This document shows, piece by piece, positions 1 to 6,128 of a stretch of 9,183 nucleotides of DNA. The stretch lies in the NCBI GenBank assembly GCA_025351545.1, contig JANXVQ010000969.1, positions 1-9,183 on the forward strand, written 5' to 3'. The DNA comes from Spirosoma sp. (GTDB taxonomy: Bacteria; Bacteroidota; Bacteroidia; Cytophagales; Spirosomataceae). The translations under genes and the position numbers were made by a program. The notes under the pieces are model-generated. The model saw only the letters and a program-made list of their open reading frames with translations, searched no databases and had not been told where the DNA came from. The number at the start of each line of letters is the position of its first letter. Position 1 is the first letter of the stretch.

Positions 1-10
1 CAGACTATTC

Positions 11-117
11 TTGTGAGGTCGGTTTCTTCAAACCGACCTGTGAGGTTTCTCAAAACCTCGTTTTGTTCGGTTTGAAGAAACCTCACAGGTCAGATTTAAG
101 AATCTGACCTCACACAA
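11..117. repeat. Mirrored array of four short palindromic hairpins
   Basis: Four hairpins with 4-nt loops lie side by side: H1 16-25/30-39 (10 bp), H2 42-48/53-59 (7 bp), H3 69-73/78-82 (5 bp) and H4 87-96/101-110 (10 bp). H1 and H2 are each preceded by GTG; H3 and H4 are each followed by CAC, so the second pair is inverted relative to the first. Read on the GTG strand, the loops are CTTC, CTCA, CTTC and CTTA. H1, H2 and H4 keep AGGT...ACCT as their outer stem bases. H1 and H4 differ at two stem positions, and both changes are compensated on the opposite arm. A 15-bp perfect inverted repeat (35-49 with 77-91) spans the middle. I infer a REP-like dispersed intergenic element; its copy number cannot be judged from one window, and the left boundary may lie outside it. 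Confidence 0.8.
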
Positions 118-120
118 GGC

Positions 121-333
121 ATTTTTATAAGAAAACCCTGCCACCTGGAGTTGCCAGACTACCGCCCGGCGACCCGGCCAGACTACCTGAACGAATCGTT
201 TCACGAGTTGACAGGCTCTTGCCGGGCAGCCAGCGCTGTGACAAGTGGCTGGCTCAATTTCCGGCGTCGGTTATTCCGGGGTGGAGAAAACTATAGAAAG
301 TTAACCGGGCCGCCGGTGCAGAAGCGATGCTTC
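121..333. other. GC-rich, hairpin-dense non-coding segment (candidate structured RNA)
   Basis: No gene is convincing here, but complementary segments are dense. Seen by eye: a 7-bp stem 164-170/221-227 (GCCCGGC with GCCGGGC) enclosing an inner hairpin 186-192/207-215 with a 2-nt bulge and a TCGT/ACGA tip (196-199/203-206); a 7-bp stem 228-234/248-254; a 12-bp two-part helix 261-266 + 268-273 with 302-307 + 311-316, separated by a 1x3 internal loop; and a 5-bp hairpin 321-325/329-333. The segment is richer in G and C than the AT-rich DNA that follows (334-431, where I see nothing recognisable). An 11-bp direct repeat (153-163 and 177-187) also lies within it. I could not match it to RNase P RNA, tmRNA, SRP RNA, 6S RNA or a riboswitch. 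Strand and boundaries are undetermined; a decayed mobile or coding element is an alternative. Confidence 0.4.
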
Positions 334-431
334 GAATTGCCTTCATTTCTATTTTGCTCAACAGATTCGCCAAATAAAATTCCCAAACAATACGATAATG
401 TTACAATGATATCAGTAAGCTACTCAACATG

Positions 432-1922
432 CTAACTGACAGGAGTTGACACTTTAACCGAAATCTGCTCGTCTACCTGCTGCTGACGAACTTGCTGGCC
501 AATGGGTATATATTCCACTTCGCACGGATAGCCGAATAGACAATTGGCTTTAATTTGTTCAGCTACGCGGTCAGGAACCATACTTTCCCAACCGTCTTCG
601 CCCAGTTGAATCATTTCCAGAACACGATCGGTTGAGATGTGTAGATTCTGCTCGTTATAATCTGTAATGTCTTCGATTTTATCATTCCGAACCAGATATT
701 GAAATAACGGCTCCAGCGTAGGCGGCAGTTTAAACTCGTTACAGGTATAAATAGCTCCTTCTTTTAGAGTTGGATATACAAACAACTTGACTTTTCGGCT
801 AAACAGGGTGGCGAAGGATTCCAAAATACCGCCCGGCAGAAACTCATAGTGTCCCTCTTCAAAAATATACTCTAAATTCGGGATACCGACAATCAAACCA
901 ATTTTAAGCCGCGTGAGCCGGGCCAGGTAATTTACGAGTTTATAATACTCCAGGTAATTGGAGATCATTACCGTCTGGCCCATCGAACACAAAATATCTA
1001 CCCGGTCCAGAAAGTCCTTCTCGTCGATACCCTGTTCGTTAGCTTTCAGATTATGCAGGGTCAACTCCGCCATTGACACAACCTTGTTAGCATCAACATC
1101 AGGTTCATCCTTGAATTGTTTCAGCCCGTTTTCGATCATATCCATCTGGACGTTCGTAACCGGCCTCAGCCGCCCGCGCATAACCAGAATGTGCTTTTTA
1201 TAGAGAGCTTCCGAAGGTTGCAACACTTGCCCATCGGCACCAAACAGAGCAGCATCCGTAAAACCATTTTTCACCAGGTGGAGGCTCATCAGGCGGTTAT
1301 CCACATCGGCAAAATCAGGACCGTTAAACCGAATCATATCAATCTGAATCCGTTCCGGTGCTAAATCGTCCATAAGCGACAGCACCAGCGTTTCGGGGGA
1401 TTTAGCGTAATAATAGCAACCGTAAATCAGGTTAACGCCAATAATACCCAGGGCTTGTTGCTGCAATATATTCTCGTTGTCAATCATCCTGACGTGGATA
1501 ATGACATCATTGAATCCGGATTGAGGATTAAGCTGAAACCGGCAGCCGATCCATCCGTGCGATTCGTTGGTTTTCTGATAATTTAAGGCAACAACGGTGT
1601 TTGCAAATGCAAAGAAAGTAGTGTCAGGTCCTCGTTTTTCGGCTAACCTTTTTTCCAGTAAGCTATATTCCTTACCCAGCATCTTAACTAACCGCGACTC
1701 AACAACATACCGGCCACTTTCTTCGACGCCATAAATTGAGTCACTAAAGGTCATGTCGTAGGCAGACATGGTTTTGGCAATAGTTCCGGATGAGCCACCG
1801 GCTTTAAAAAACATAGCGGCTGTTTCCTGACCTGCTCCTATCTCCGCGAACGAACCATAAATACGACGGTCGAGATTAATACGTAGTGCTTTTTGCGTAG
1901 TACCTATATTCTTTTCGTACAT
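432..1922 (-). CDS. Conserved protein of unknown function, 496 residues
   Basis: This is a soluble-looking protein without a signal peptide, membrane segment or catalytic motif that I can name. The best conserved-looking stretch is near the N-terminus (about residues 22-57, rich in Gly and Ala, beginning GSFAEIGAGQ and ending MSAYDM). A second, more hydrophobic stretch lies around residues 312-345. The last ~25 residues are Gln- and Val-rich and look like a loose tail. I chose the ATG at 1922 (MYEKNIGTTQ) because the 28 residues before it, from an upstream ATG at 2006, read through the terminator of the preceding gene and do not look protein-like. I recall close relatives in Cytophagales and other bacteria carrying conflicting labels, such as nicotinate-nucleotide adenylyltransferase or TonB-dependent receptor. 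The sequence shows neither a nucleotidyltransferase HxGH-type motif near the start nor a beta-barrel or plug signature, so I do not adopt either. The gene is likely transcribed alone, since a terminator precedes it. Confidence 0.85.
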   Translation of the reverse strand: MYEKNIGTTQKALRINLDRRIYGSFAEIGAGQETAAMFFKAGGSSGTIAKTMSAYDMTFSDSIYGVEESGRYVVESRLVKMLGKEYSLLEKRLAEKRGPDTTFFAFANTVVALNYQKTNESHGWIGCRFQLNPQSGFNDVIIHVRMIDNENILQQQALGIIGVNLIYGCYYYAKSPETLVLSLMDDLAPERIQIDMIRFNGPDFADVDNRLMSLHLVKNGFTDAALFGADGQVLQPSEALYKKHILVMRGRLRPVTNVQMDMIENGLKQFKDEPDVDANKVVSMAELTLHNLKANEQGIDEKDFLDRVDILCSMGQTVMISNYLEYYKLVNYLARLTRLKIGLIVGIPNLEYIFEEGHYEFLPGGILESFATLFSRKVKLFVYPTLKEGAIYTCNEFKLPPTLEPLFQYLVRNDKIEDITDYNEQNLHISTDRVLEMIQLGEDGWESMVPDRVAEQIKANCLFGYPCEVEYIPIGQQVRQQQVDEQISVKVSTPVS

Positions 1923-1954
1923 AGTATGTTGGGGCTTGCTGCTAAAGTTACAGT

Positions 1955-1987
1955 ATAAAACGCCAAAAGCAGCCTTTAGGGCTGCTT
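1955..1987 (-). terminator. Intrinsic terminator after the S41 peptidase gene
   Basis: On the minus strand an 8-bp perfect stem (AAGCAGCC with GGCTGCTT, positions 1987-1980 and 1974-1967) has a 5-nt loop and runs into a T-rich tail, TTGGCGTTTTATA. It begins about 20 nt past the stop codon of the S41 peptidase and ends about 40 nt before the start of the next gene, so it should separate the two transcripts. On the plus strand no T-tract follows the stem. Confidence 0.7.
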
Positions 1988-2008
1988 CAAACGCAAAATA
2001 ATACAATA

Positions 2009-3487
2009 TTAATATTGCCTGTTCGGCAACTTGTCATTAGTGAACATATTACCTCCACCAGCCTTACTGTCAAGTGACGAACCTATACTGAGCTGCTCAA
2101 TTTCCGCTGGTGCCGCTCTACGCGCATTTCGTGTACCCGTAATCTGAAAGATGGCTTCGCTTAACATTGGCTCGGTCAAATCGCCAAAGGCTTTCATAGA
2201 AATTATTGGTTCTTTGACTTCAACAGTGGGTGTAAAGCCGCTGGCATAATCGGTAAAACCCACTGCATTTGCCGATTTAAACGTAATAGGTTGCATGCCC
2301 CACTTAATGCGGCCAGTGGGATCAGAGATGGTAATTGACCCAACATTTTTTCCAACCGTAGTTGTTCCAATGGTCGTTACAGGCATAAACGGGCGCAAAC
2401 CATTAATAATCAACTCACTGGCGGATGCGGTACTATTAGTTGTCAATACAAAGACACGATTTATACTCGCGCCGATATTTGTAGCTTTAACTATAAAGTT
2501 TTGCGTGTTCCAGCCTGCGCCATATTTTTTGTCATAATCAGCCGTTACGATGGCATTCCACTTCTGGGAGTAGAACACTTTAGAATCATCAACATTTTTA
2601 CCTATCAAACTGGCAAGATTCGTTGACGAACTCACATAACCACCTCTATTATAGCGCAAATCGAGTATGAGTTCATTAACTCCCTTCTGTTTAAATTTCC
2701 CAAAAATATTATCCAGCTTCAAATCATACGTTTTGTCACTAGTGCCATCTGCTTTATAAACGCCCGGAATAAACTGGTTATAAACAACGTAGCCCACAGT
2801 TTTGCCGCCAATTGTATAGGTAGTATCCAGTAAAACGGGGTCTTCCTGAAACACAACGGCAGTCACTTGCTTTGTTTGGTTATTATCTACCAATGCGCCA
2901 GTACTCGAAACGCTGGCAAAACCATACGTATACGTATCGCTGGCACCAGACAATAAATCCTGATAATTAGCCAGTATTAAGGTTTGCCCGTTCACTTTTG
3001 AAATAATGTCGCCCCGTTTTATACCGGCCCTGGCGGCTGGCGAGCCGGGTAATACATACAGCACCGATACTATAATATCTGTTCTGGTATTATCCCGATA
3101 AACCAGCTTATATTCCATACCTATCGTTTTCGACTGCCCGCTCAAGGAAGCCTTCAATGATTCGGCACTTTCCTGAATCCAGGAAAAACGGTCTCCGTCC
3201 GGGTTCGCCGTGGCATTATAGGTATTCAGCAGGGAGTTAAAAAAAATTTTAGGTGCCAGAGTTGTATCTGGATTGGCAGGAATTTTATCGTTCCAATAAT
3301 AATAAGTCCGCATATTAGCCAAAATCCAGCTATCTACTTCTTTATCAGTCACAATCCCACTAGCGATAGTTGTGGACGTAATTGGCAGACTGGGAGTAAC
3401 GTCCGTACTCTTTTTGCACGAACTCAGCATAAACACGCTCGATACCACCAAAGGTGGTATCAAACACCAAACACTAAATATTTTCAT
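2009..3487 (-). CDS. S41 family (C-terminal processing) peptidase, PDZ-containing lipoprotein
   Basis: This is a predicted exported serine protease of 492 residues. The N-terminus is a lipoprotein signal: Lys2, a hydrophobic stretch, then LSSC with the lipidated Cys at 24, followed by KKS. A short N-terminal domain (about 45-110, with YYYWNDKIP and FSWIQE) is typical of the Bacteroidota S41 lipoproteins. A PDZ domain covers about 120-200 (GSPAARAGIKRGDII at 148-162) and would bind the C-terminus of substrates. The catalytic domain follows: the nucleophile is Ser355 within STASASE and the general base is Lys380 in TVGKN, exactly the 25-residue spacing of CtpB and Prc. The catalytic pair is intact, so activity is expected. 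The physiological substrate cannot be told; an envelope or secreted protein-processing role is inferred. It lies downstream of yraN on the same strand but 103 bp away, so it probably has its own promoter, and a hairpin terminator follows it. Confidence 0.93.
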   Translation of the reverse strand: MKIFSVWCLIPPLVVSSVFMLSSCKKSTDVTPSLPITSTTIASGIVTDKEVDSWILANMRTYYYWNDKIPANPDTTLAPKIFFNSLLNTYNATANPDGDRFSWIQESAESLKASLSGQSKTIGMEYKLVYRDNTRTDIIVSVLYVLPGSPAARAGIKRGDIISKVNGQTLILANYQDLLSGASDTYTYGFASVSSTGALVDNNQTKQVTAVVFQEDPVLLDTTYTIGGKTVGYVVYNQFIPGVYKADGTSDKTYDLKLDNIFGKFKQKGVNELILDLRYNRGGYVSSSTNLASLIGKNVDDSKVFYSQKWNAIVTADYDKKYGAGWNTQNFIVKATNIGASINRVFVLTTNSTASASELIINGLRPFMPVTTIGTTTVGKNVGSITISDPTGRIKWGMQPITFKSANAVGFTDYASGFTPTVEVKEPIISMKAFGDLTEPMLSEAIFQITGTRNARRAAPAEIEQLSIGSSLDSKAGGGNMFTNDKLPNRQY

Positions 3488-3573
3488 AGTAATTAACGTG
3501 AAAAATCAATGCCCACCTACACGAAGTTAATACTTAAATAGATAATTTCATGTACCAAGTGGACAGCATTTTA

Positions 3574-3593
3574 TGGATTTAAATCCAAATTTA
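3574..3593 (-). promoter_or_regulatory. 14-bp perfect palindrome next to a -7-like box upstream of the S41 peptidase
   Basis: TGGATTTAAATCCA (3574-3587) is a perfect palindrome. It overlaps TAAATTTG (minus strand, 3593-3586), which matches the Bacteroidota -7 consensus TAnnTTTG; its TAA is also the stop codon of yraN. The site is about 90-100 nt upstream of the S41 start codon. No -33 TTG lies at the usual 19-21 nt spacing (the nearest, at 3610-3608, is 14 nt away), so promoter function is uncertain. The palindrome could be an operator for a dimeric regulator or merely an AT-rich coincidence. Confidence 0.3.
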
Positions 3594-3944
3594 GGAAAAT
3601 GCATCTTCAATGTGCTTTATTCGAAATTCACTGCCAGCCAGTGTAACAGCTATAATGTCGAAGCGAACATCATGTAGCCAGCCGTTCGCGAAAATATAAT
3701 GTTCAGCGGCTTTCATAACCAGTTTAGCCTTCGTATAAGATACAAACTCCTCGGGGTTTCCATAACTTACATTGGTGCGGGTTTTAACTTCAGCAAACAC
3801 TAGTAATTTTCCTTTTTTGGCGATGAGGTCAATTTCGGCATGCTGATAGCGATAATTTCGGGTCATAATCTCGTAGCCTTTCTCAAGTAAGTAACGGGCC
3901 GCTTCAGTTTCGCCCTGTTTGCCTGTTTCATTGTGTTGCGCCAT
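3591..3944 (-). CDS. yraN: YraN family protein (UPF0102), restriction-endonuclease-like fold
   Basis: This small protein of 117 residues has the normal length for UPF0102/YraN. The family signature is complete: MAQHNETGKQGE at the start, YEIMTRNYR (24-32), AEIDLIAKK (36-44) with acidic residues Glu37 and Asp39, FAEVKTR (50-56) with Glu52 and Lys54, and GNPEEFVSYTK (62-72). The D...ExK arrangement is that of the PD-(D/E)xK nuclease fold, so a nuclease or nucleic-acid role is suggested by fold, but the cellular function of the family is not settled. I chose the ATG at 3944 because the sequence MAQHN...GKxGE is the canonical N-terminus; a longer frame starting at 3971 adds nine residues that the family lacks. 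It is divergent from lipB, with 86 bp between the two start codons. Confidence 0.92.
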   Translation of the reverse strand: MAQHNETGKQGETEAARYLLEKGYEIMTRNYRYQHAEIDLIAKKGKLLVFAEVKTRTNVSYGNPEEFVSYTKAKLVMKAAEHYIFANGWLHDVRFDIIAVTLAGSEFRIKHIEDAFS

Positions 3945-3977
3945 CGAATAAAGTAGGTTACGGGTAAGCAATCGAAC

Positions 3978-3985
3978 GAAACCTA
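3978..3985 (-). promoter_or_regulatory. Possible -7 element for yraN
   Basis: TAGGTTTC on the minus strand matches seven of eight positions of the Bacteroidota -7 consensus TAnnTTTG and sits about 34 nt before the yraN start. A clear -33 TTG is not present at the expected distance, so this is a weak candidate. Confidence 0.25.
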
Positions 3986-4004
3986 TCCATCTGATTGTTA
4001 ACTA

Positions 4005-4024
4005 ACAGAAGTTGCTTCTTCTGT
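4005..4024 (+). other. 7-bp hairpin just upstream of the lipB start codon
   Basis: ACAGAAG (4005-4011) pairs perfectly with CTTCTGT (4018-4024) around a 6-nt loop, ending 6 nt before the lipB ATG. It lies in the divergent yraN/lipB intergenic region. Alternatives are a minor RNA structure at the ribosome entry site, a regulator-binding palindrome, or chance. Confidence 0.35.
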
Positions 4025-4030
4025 AAAGCA

Positions 4031-4765
4031 ATGAATAGTCATATTAATAAGCAAGTCGACGTTCGGAAATTAGGATTGATTGCGTATCAGGAAGCCTGGG
4101 ATGAGCAGGAACGCCTGTTTGCGACTATAGTCAATCAGAAATTGCTGAATCGTACCTGCCCTGCCGATGAGCAGCGGCCCACTACCAATTATTTGCTGTT
4201 TTGCGAACATCCGCCCGTGTATACCCTTGGCACAAGCGGTCACGCCGAAAATCTACTGATTGATGAAGCCCGGCTAACGACCGAACTCGGTGCCACGTTT
4301 CTCAAGATTCGGCGCGGGGGCGATATCACCTTTCATGGCCCCGGTCAGTTAGTAGGCTATCCCATTCTGGATCTGGATAATTTCTTTACCGACATTCATC
4401 GCTATATGCGGTTACTGGAAGAGAGTATTATTTTTACCCTCGCTGAGTATGGTTTAAACGCGGGCCGGATTGAGGGATTGACAGGCGTTTGGCTTGACTT
4501 TGATGATGACCCCACCCGAAACTCGGCCCGTAAAATTTGCGCTATGGGCGTTAAAGCAAGCCGTTGGGTAACGATGCACGGTTTTGCCTTGAACGTTAAT
4601 ACGGATTTGAGTTATTTTAACCATATTGTACCCTGTGGCATTACCGATAAGGCCGTTACCTCGCTGGCGGCCGAATTGGGTTACGAAGTGCCACTAGAGG
4701 AGGTTGCCGATAAGGTTCAACGGCACTTGTTCGAGTTGTTTGGCATGGAATTGATTGAAACCTAA
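4031..4765 (+). CDS. lipB: Octanoyltransferase LipB (lipoate-protein ligase B)
   Basis: LipB moves the octanoyl group from octanoyl-ACP to the lipoyl domains of 2-oxoacid dehydrogenases and the glycine cleavage H protein; LipA then adds sulphur. The 244-residue protein shows the complete signature: HPPVYTLGTSG (60-70), RRGGDITFHGPGQLVGYP (94-111), KICAMGVKASRW (168-179) with catalytic Lys168, MHGFALNVN (182-190) and PCGI (201-204) with acyl-carrying Cys202. The Lys-Cys spacing of 34 equals that of E. coli LipB (Lys135/Cys169). I chose the ATG at 4031 because the protein then begins shortly before the family's opening DVRKLGLIAYQEAWD; a TTG at 3995 would add twelve unfamiliar residues across a hairpin. 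A poorly conserved insert (about 40-52 and 157-165, Asp-rich) lengthens it a little. No lipA is seen in the window. It is probably a single-gene transcript, ending at the candidate terminator that follows. Confidence 0.96.
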   Translation: MNSHINKQVDVRKLGLIAYQEAWDEQERLFATIVNQKLLNRTCPADEQRPTTNYLLFCEHPPVYTLGTSGHAENLLIDEARLTTELGATFLKIRRGGDITFHGPGQLVGYPILDLDNFFTDIHRYMRLLEESIIFTLAEYGLNAGRIEGLTGVWLDFDDDPTRNSARKICAMGVKASRWVTMHGFALNVNTDLSYFNHIVPCGITDKAVTSLAAELGYEVPLEEVADKVQRHLFELFGMELIET

Positions 4766-4784
4766 GATAACCGATACAAGACGC

Positions 4785-4822
4785 AGGACGATGTCTGTCA
4801 ATAAACTGGATTCGTCTTTTTT
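4785..4822 (+). terminator. Candidate terminator after lipB
   Basis: AGGACGA (4785-4791) can pair with TCGTCTT (4812-4818, one G-U pair) around a 20-nt loop, followed directly by a run of T to 4822. The T-run is good but the loop is large, so it is only moderately supported. An alternative 7-bp pairing exists between 4777-4783 (CAAGACG) and 4826-4832 (CGTCTTG). Confidence 0.4.
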
Positions 4823-4855
4823 GATCGTCTTGCCTCATGTATCTAACCGTTTACA

Positions 4856-5260
4856 ATGAAAAAAGACATTAGTTTTTTACCCGTTGAGGGCGTACAGATA
4901 GTAATTGCCCGGAAAGAGAACCCTCTTGGAGGGTATGATTGGCAGGTTTATTTGATTAACCAGAAAGACGTGCCGATCAATACGGTGTTTGTTACCTCGA
5001 AAGGGTACGGGCTGAAAAACGATGAAGAACAAAAAACCTCTACTCTGAGGCATTTCTTCTTGGAAGTACAACCGGGAGCGCACGAGGTCGTCGAATCCAT
5101 CATGCCCGATGTTTTTCACTTGAACAATGAATACTGGGTAAGCTATTTTATTGATGAGCAGATTTTCGATAAGAAATTTATCTTCGTGCCAGACAGCATC
5201 GTTGAAGAAAACCTTGTGACTGTGACGGCATTAGGGCTTGAAGGAATTTTGCACGCTTGA
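4856..5260 (+). CDS. Conserved protein of unknown function, 134 residues
   Basis: This is a compact acidic-to-neutral protein without signal peptide or membrane segment. It opens MKKDISFLPVEGVQIVIARKE, which contains alternating hydrophobic residues typical of beta strands, continues with DWQVYLIN (28-35) and STLRHFFLEVQPG (62-74), and ends with a strand-rich half containing FHLNNEYWVSYFIDEQ (87-102) and KKFIFVPDSI (106-115). The conserved-looking aromatic and glycine positions suggest a single beta-rich domain. I recall short Cytophagales homologues labelled phenylalanyl-tRNA synthetase alpha subunit; at 134 residues and without class II synthetase motifs that label would be wrong. The ATG at 4856 is the only sensible start. 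The exonuclease gene begins only 20 bp after the stop, or overlaps it if the ATG at 5238 is used, so the two are very likely co-transcribed. Function unknown. Confidence 0.82.
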   Translation: MKKDISFLPVEGVQIVIARKENPLGGYDWQVYLINQKDVPINTVFVTSKGYGLKNDEEQKTSTLRHFFLEVQPGAHEVVESIMPDVFHLNNEYWVSYFIDEQIFDKKFIFVPDSIVEENLVTVTALGLEGILHA

Positions 5261-5279
5261 TTCGAGCCGGCGCTCCGGC

Positions 5280-6038
5280 ATGACAAACAATACGCATCTT
5301 ATGCCGCAACCCATCTCCTGGAAACGTCGCCTTAAAAACTTCCTGTTTATTGACCTGAAAACAGTAGCAGGAGAACCATCGCTTCTCTCTGTCGAGCCAC
5401 GTTTGCAGCGGCAGTGGGAAGAGAAAAGTCGCTATTTCAAAAGCGATGACGACCTTTCGGCGGCAGGCTGGTATGATCGAAGGGCTTCTTACTTTGCCGA
5501 ATTTGGTAAAATCATCTGCATTGGTGTTGGTGGGTTGTTTTTCGATGACGACGACAAGCCGCACTTAAAAGTGAAATTGCTTAGTAACGACGATGAGGCA
5601 GCCTTGCTGAACGAGTTTGTAGGAATTGTTAACCGCTACCCACCCGGCGAACTTACCCTTTGTGCTCATAATGGCAAGGAATTTGATTTCCCTTATTTAT
5701 GTCGACGCCTGATGGTAAATGGATTGCCGTTGCCGCCTGCTTTGCAGATTTCCGGTAAAAAACCCTGGGAGATTCCACACCGGGATACGCTGGAACACTG
5801 GCAATTTGGCGACAAACGGCATTTTGTGCCGCTCGATTTACTAGCCGCCGTTCTGAACGTGCCCACCCGTTCACTCGAATGGACTGGCGATCGAACCAGC
5901 GAAATCTATTACCGCGAACACGATTGGCCACGTATTGAGCAGTACGCCCGCGATTCGATGGTTATGCTGGTGCAGGTTTATTTGAAAATGGTGGGTGCCC
6001 CGCTCGTGGCCGACGAGCACATTGTATTAAGTGATTAA
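5280..6038 (+). CDS. PolB-type 3'-5' exonuclease-like protein (DNA_pol_B_exo2 family) with altered catalytic motif I
   Basis: The protein resembles the stand-alone 3'-5' exonucleases related to the proofreading domain of family B DNA polymerases (DEDD superfamily). Motif II is intact: LCAHNGKEFDFPYL with Asn131 and Asp136. Motif III is present as Y222-A-R-D225. Other family-like stretches are YFAEFGKIICIGVG, GKKPWEIPHRDT and FVPLDLLAAVLNVP. Motif I, expected as D-x-E (usually DIETV), reads D25-L-K27-T-V, so the metal-binding glutamate is lysine. The codon is AAA at 5358-5360, one transition away from GAA. Activity is therefore doubtful. Three starts are possible: 5238 (overlaps the previous gene), 5280 (used here, 252 residues) and 5301 (245 residues, with a more A/T-rich leader). 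It is likely co-transcribed with the preceding 134-residue gene; RNase R follows 118 bp later. Confidence 0.85.
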   Translation: MTNNTHLMPQPISWKRRLKNFLFIDLKTVAGEPSLLSVEPRLQRQWEEKSRYFKSDDDLSAAGWYDRRASYFAEFGKIICIGVGGLFFDDDDKPHLKVKLLSNDDEAALLNEFVGIVNRYPPGELTLCAHNGKEFDFPYLCRRLMVNGLPLPPALQISGKKPWEIPHRDTLEHWQFGDKRHFVPLDLLAAVLNVPTRSLEWTGDRTSEIYYREHDWPRIEQYARDSMVMLVQVYLKMVGAPLVADEHIVLSD

Positions 6039-6093
6039 GAAAAGTAAACGCGAGATTGCACAGAACATACAAAACCCCTGCGGATCTGAGCAC

Positions 6094-6127
6094 ACTGCAC
6101 AATCCAACGTTGCAGTTTATAAATTTT
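6094..6127 (+). terminator. Weak candidate terminator or inverted repeat after the exonuclease gene
   Basis: ACTGCA (6094-6099) pairs with TGCAGT (6111-6116) around an 11-nt loop and is followed by TTATAAATTTT. It could end the upstream transcript. The T/A-rich tail also includes TAAATTTT (6120-6127), one base from the -7 consensus TAnnTTTG, so it might instead belong to an rnr promoter; no -33 box stands at the proper spacing. Confidence 0.3.
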
Positions 6128-6128
6128 A

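Noticed and set aside
11..117. CRISPR array
   Set aside because: The repeats are palindromic, partly inverted and back-to-back, with no unique spacers of equal length and no cas genes.
164..215. Cobalamin or TPP riboswitch
   Set aside because: CCAGACTACCTGA resembles short pieces of both consensus sequences, but the remaining conserved blocks and the expected order are missing and no fitting downstream gene is visible.
151..435. Plus-strand open frame of 94 codons with a TTG start
   Set aside because: It runs across the hairpin-dense segment, has no protein-like pattern or good start, and its end overlaps the 3' end of the convergent 496-residue gene. I treat it as chance.
1923..2006. 28-residue N-terminal extension of the 496-residue protein
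   Set aside because: It would be encoded by the terminator hairpin of the S41 gene and does not look conserved; the ATG at 1922 gives a more natural N-terminus.
3995..4030. Longer LipB starting at TTG 3995
   Set aside because: The twelve extra residues do not match the family N-terminus and would place the start before the 4005-4024 hairpin; the ATG at 4031 is preferred.
5266..5279. GCCGG-CGCT-CCGGC hairpin as a terminator between the 134-residue gene and the exonuclease
   Set aside because: Only 5 bp and no T-run; the close spacing favours co-transcription.
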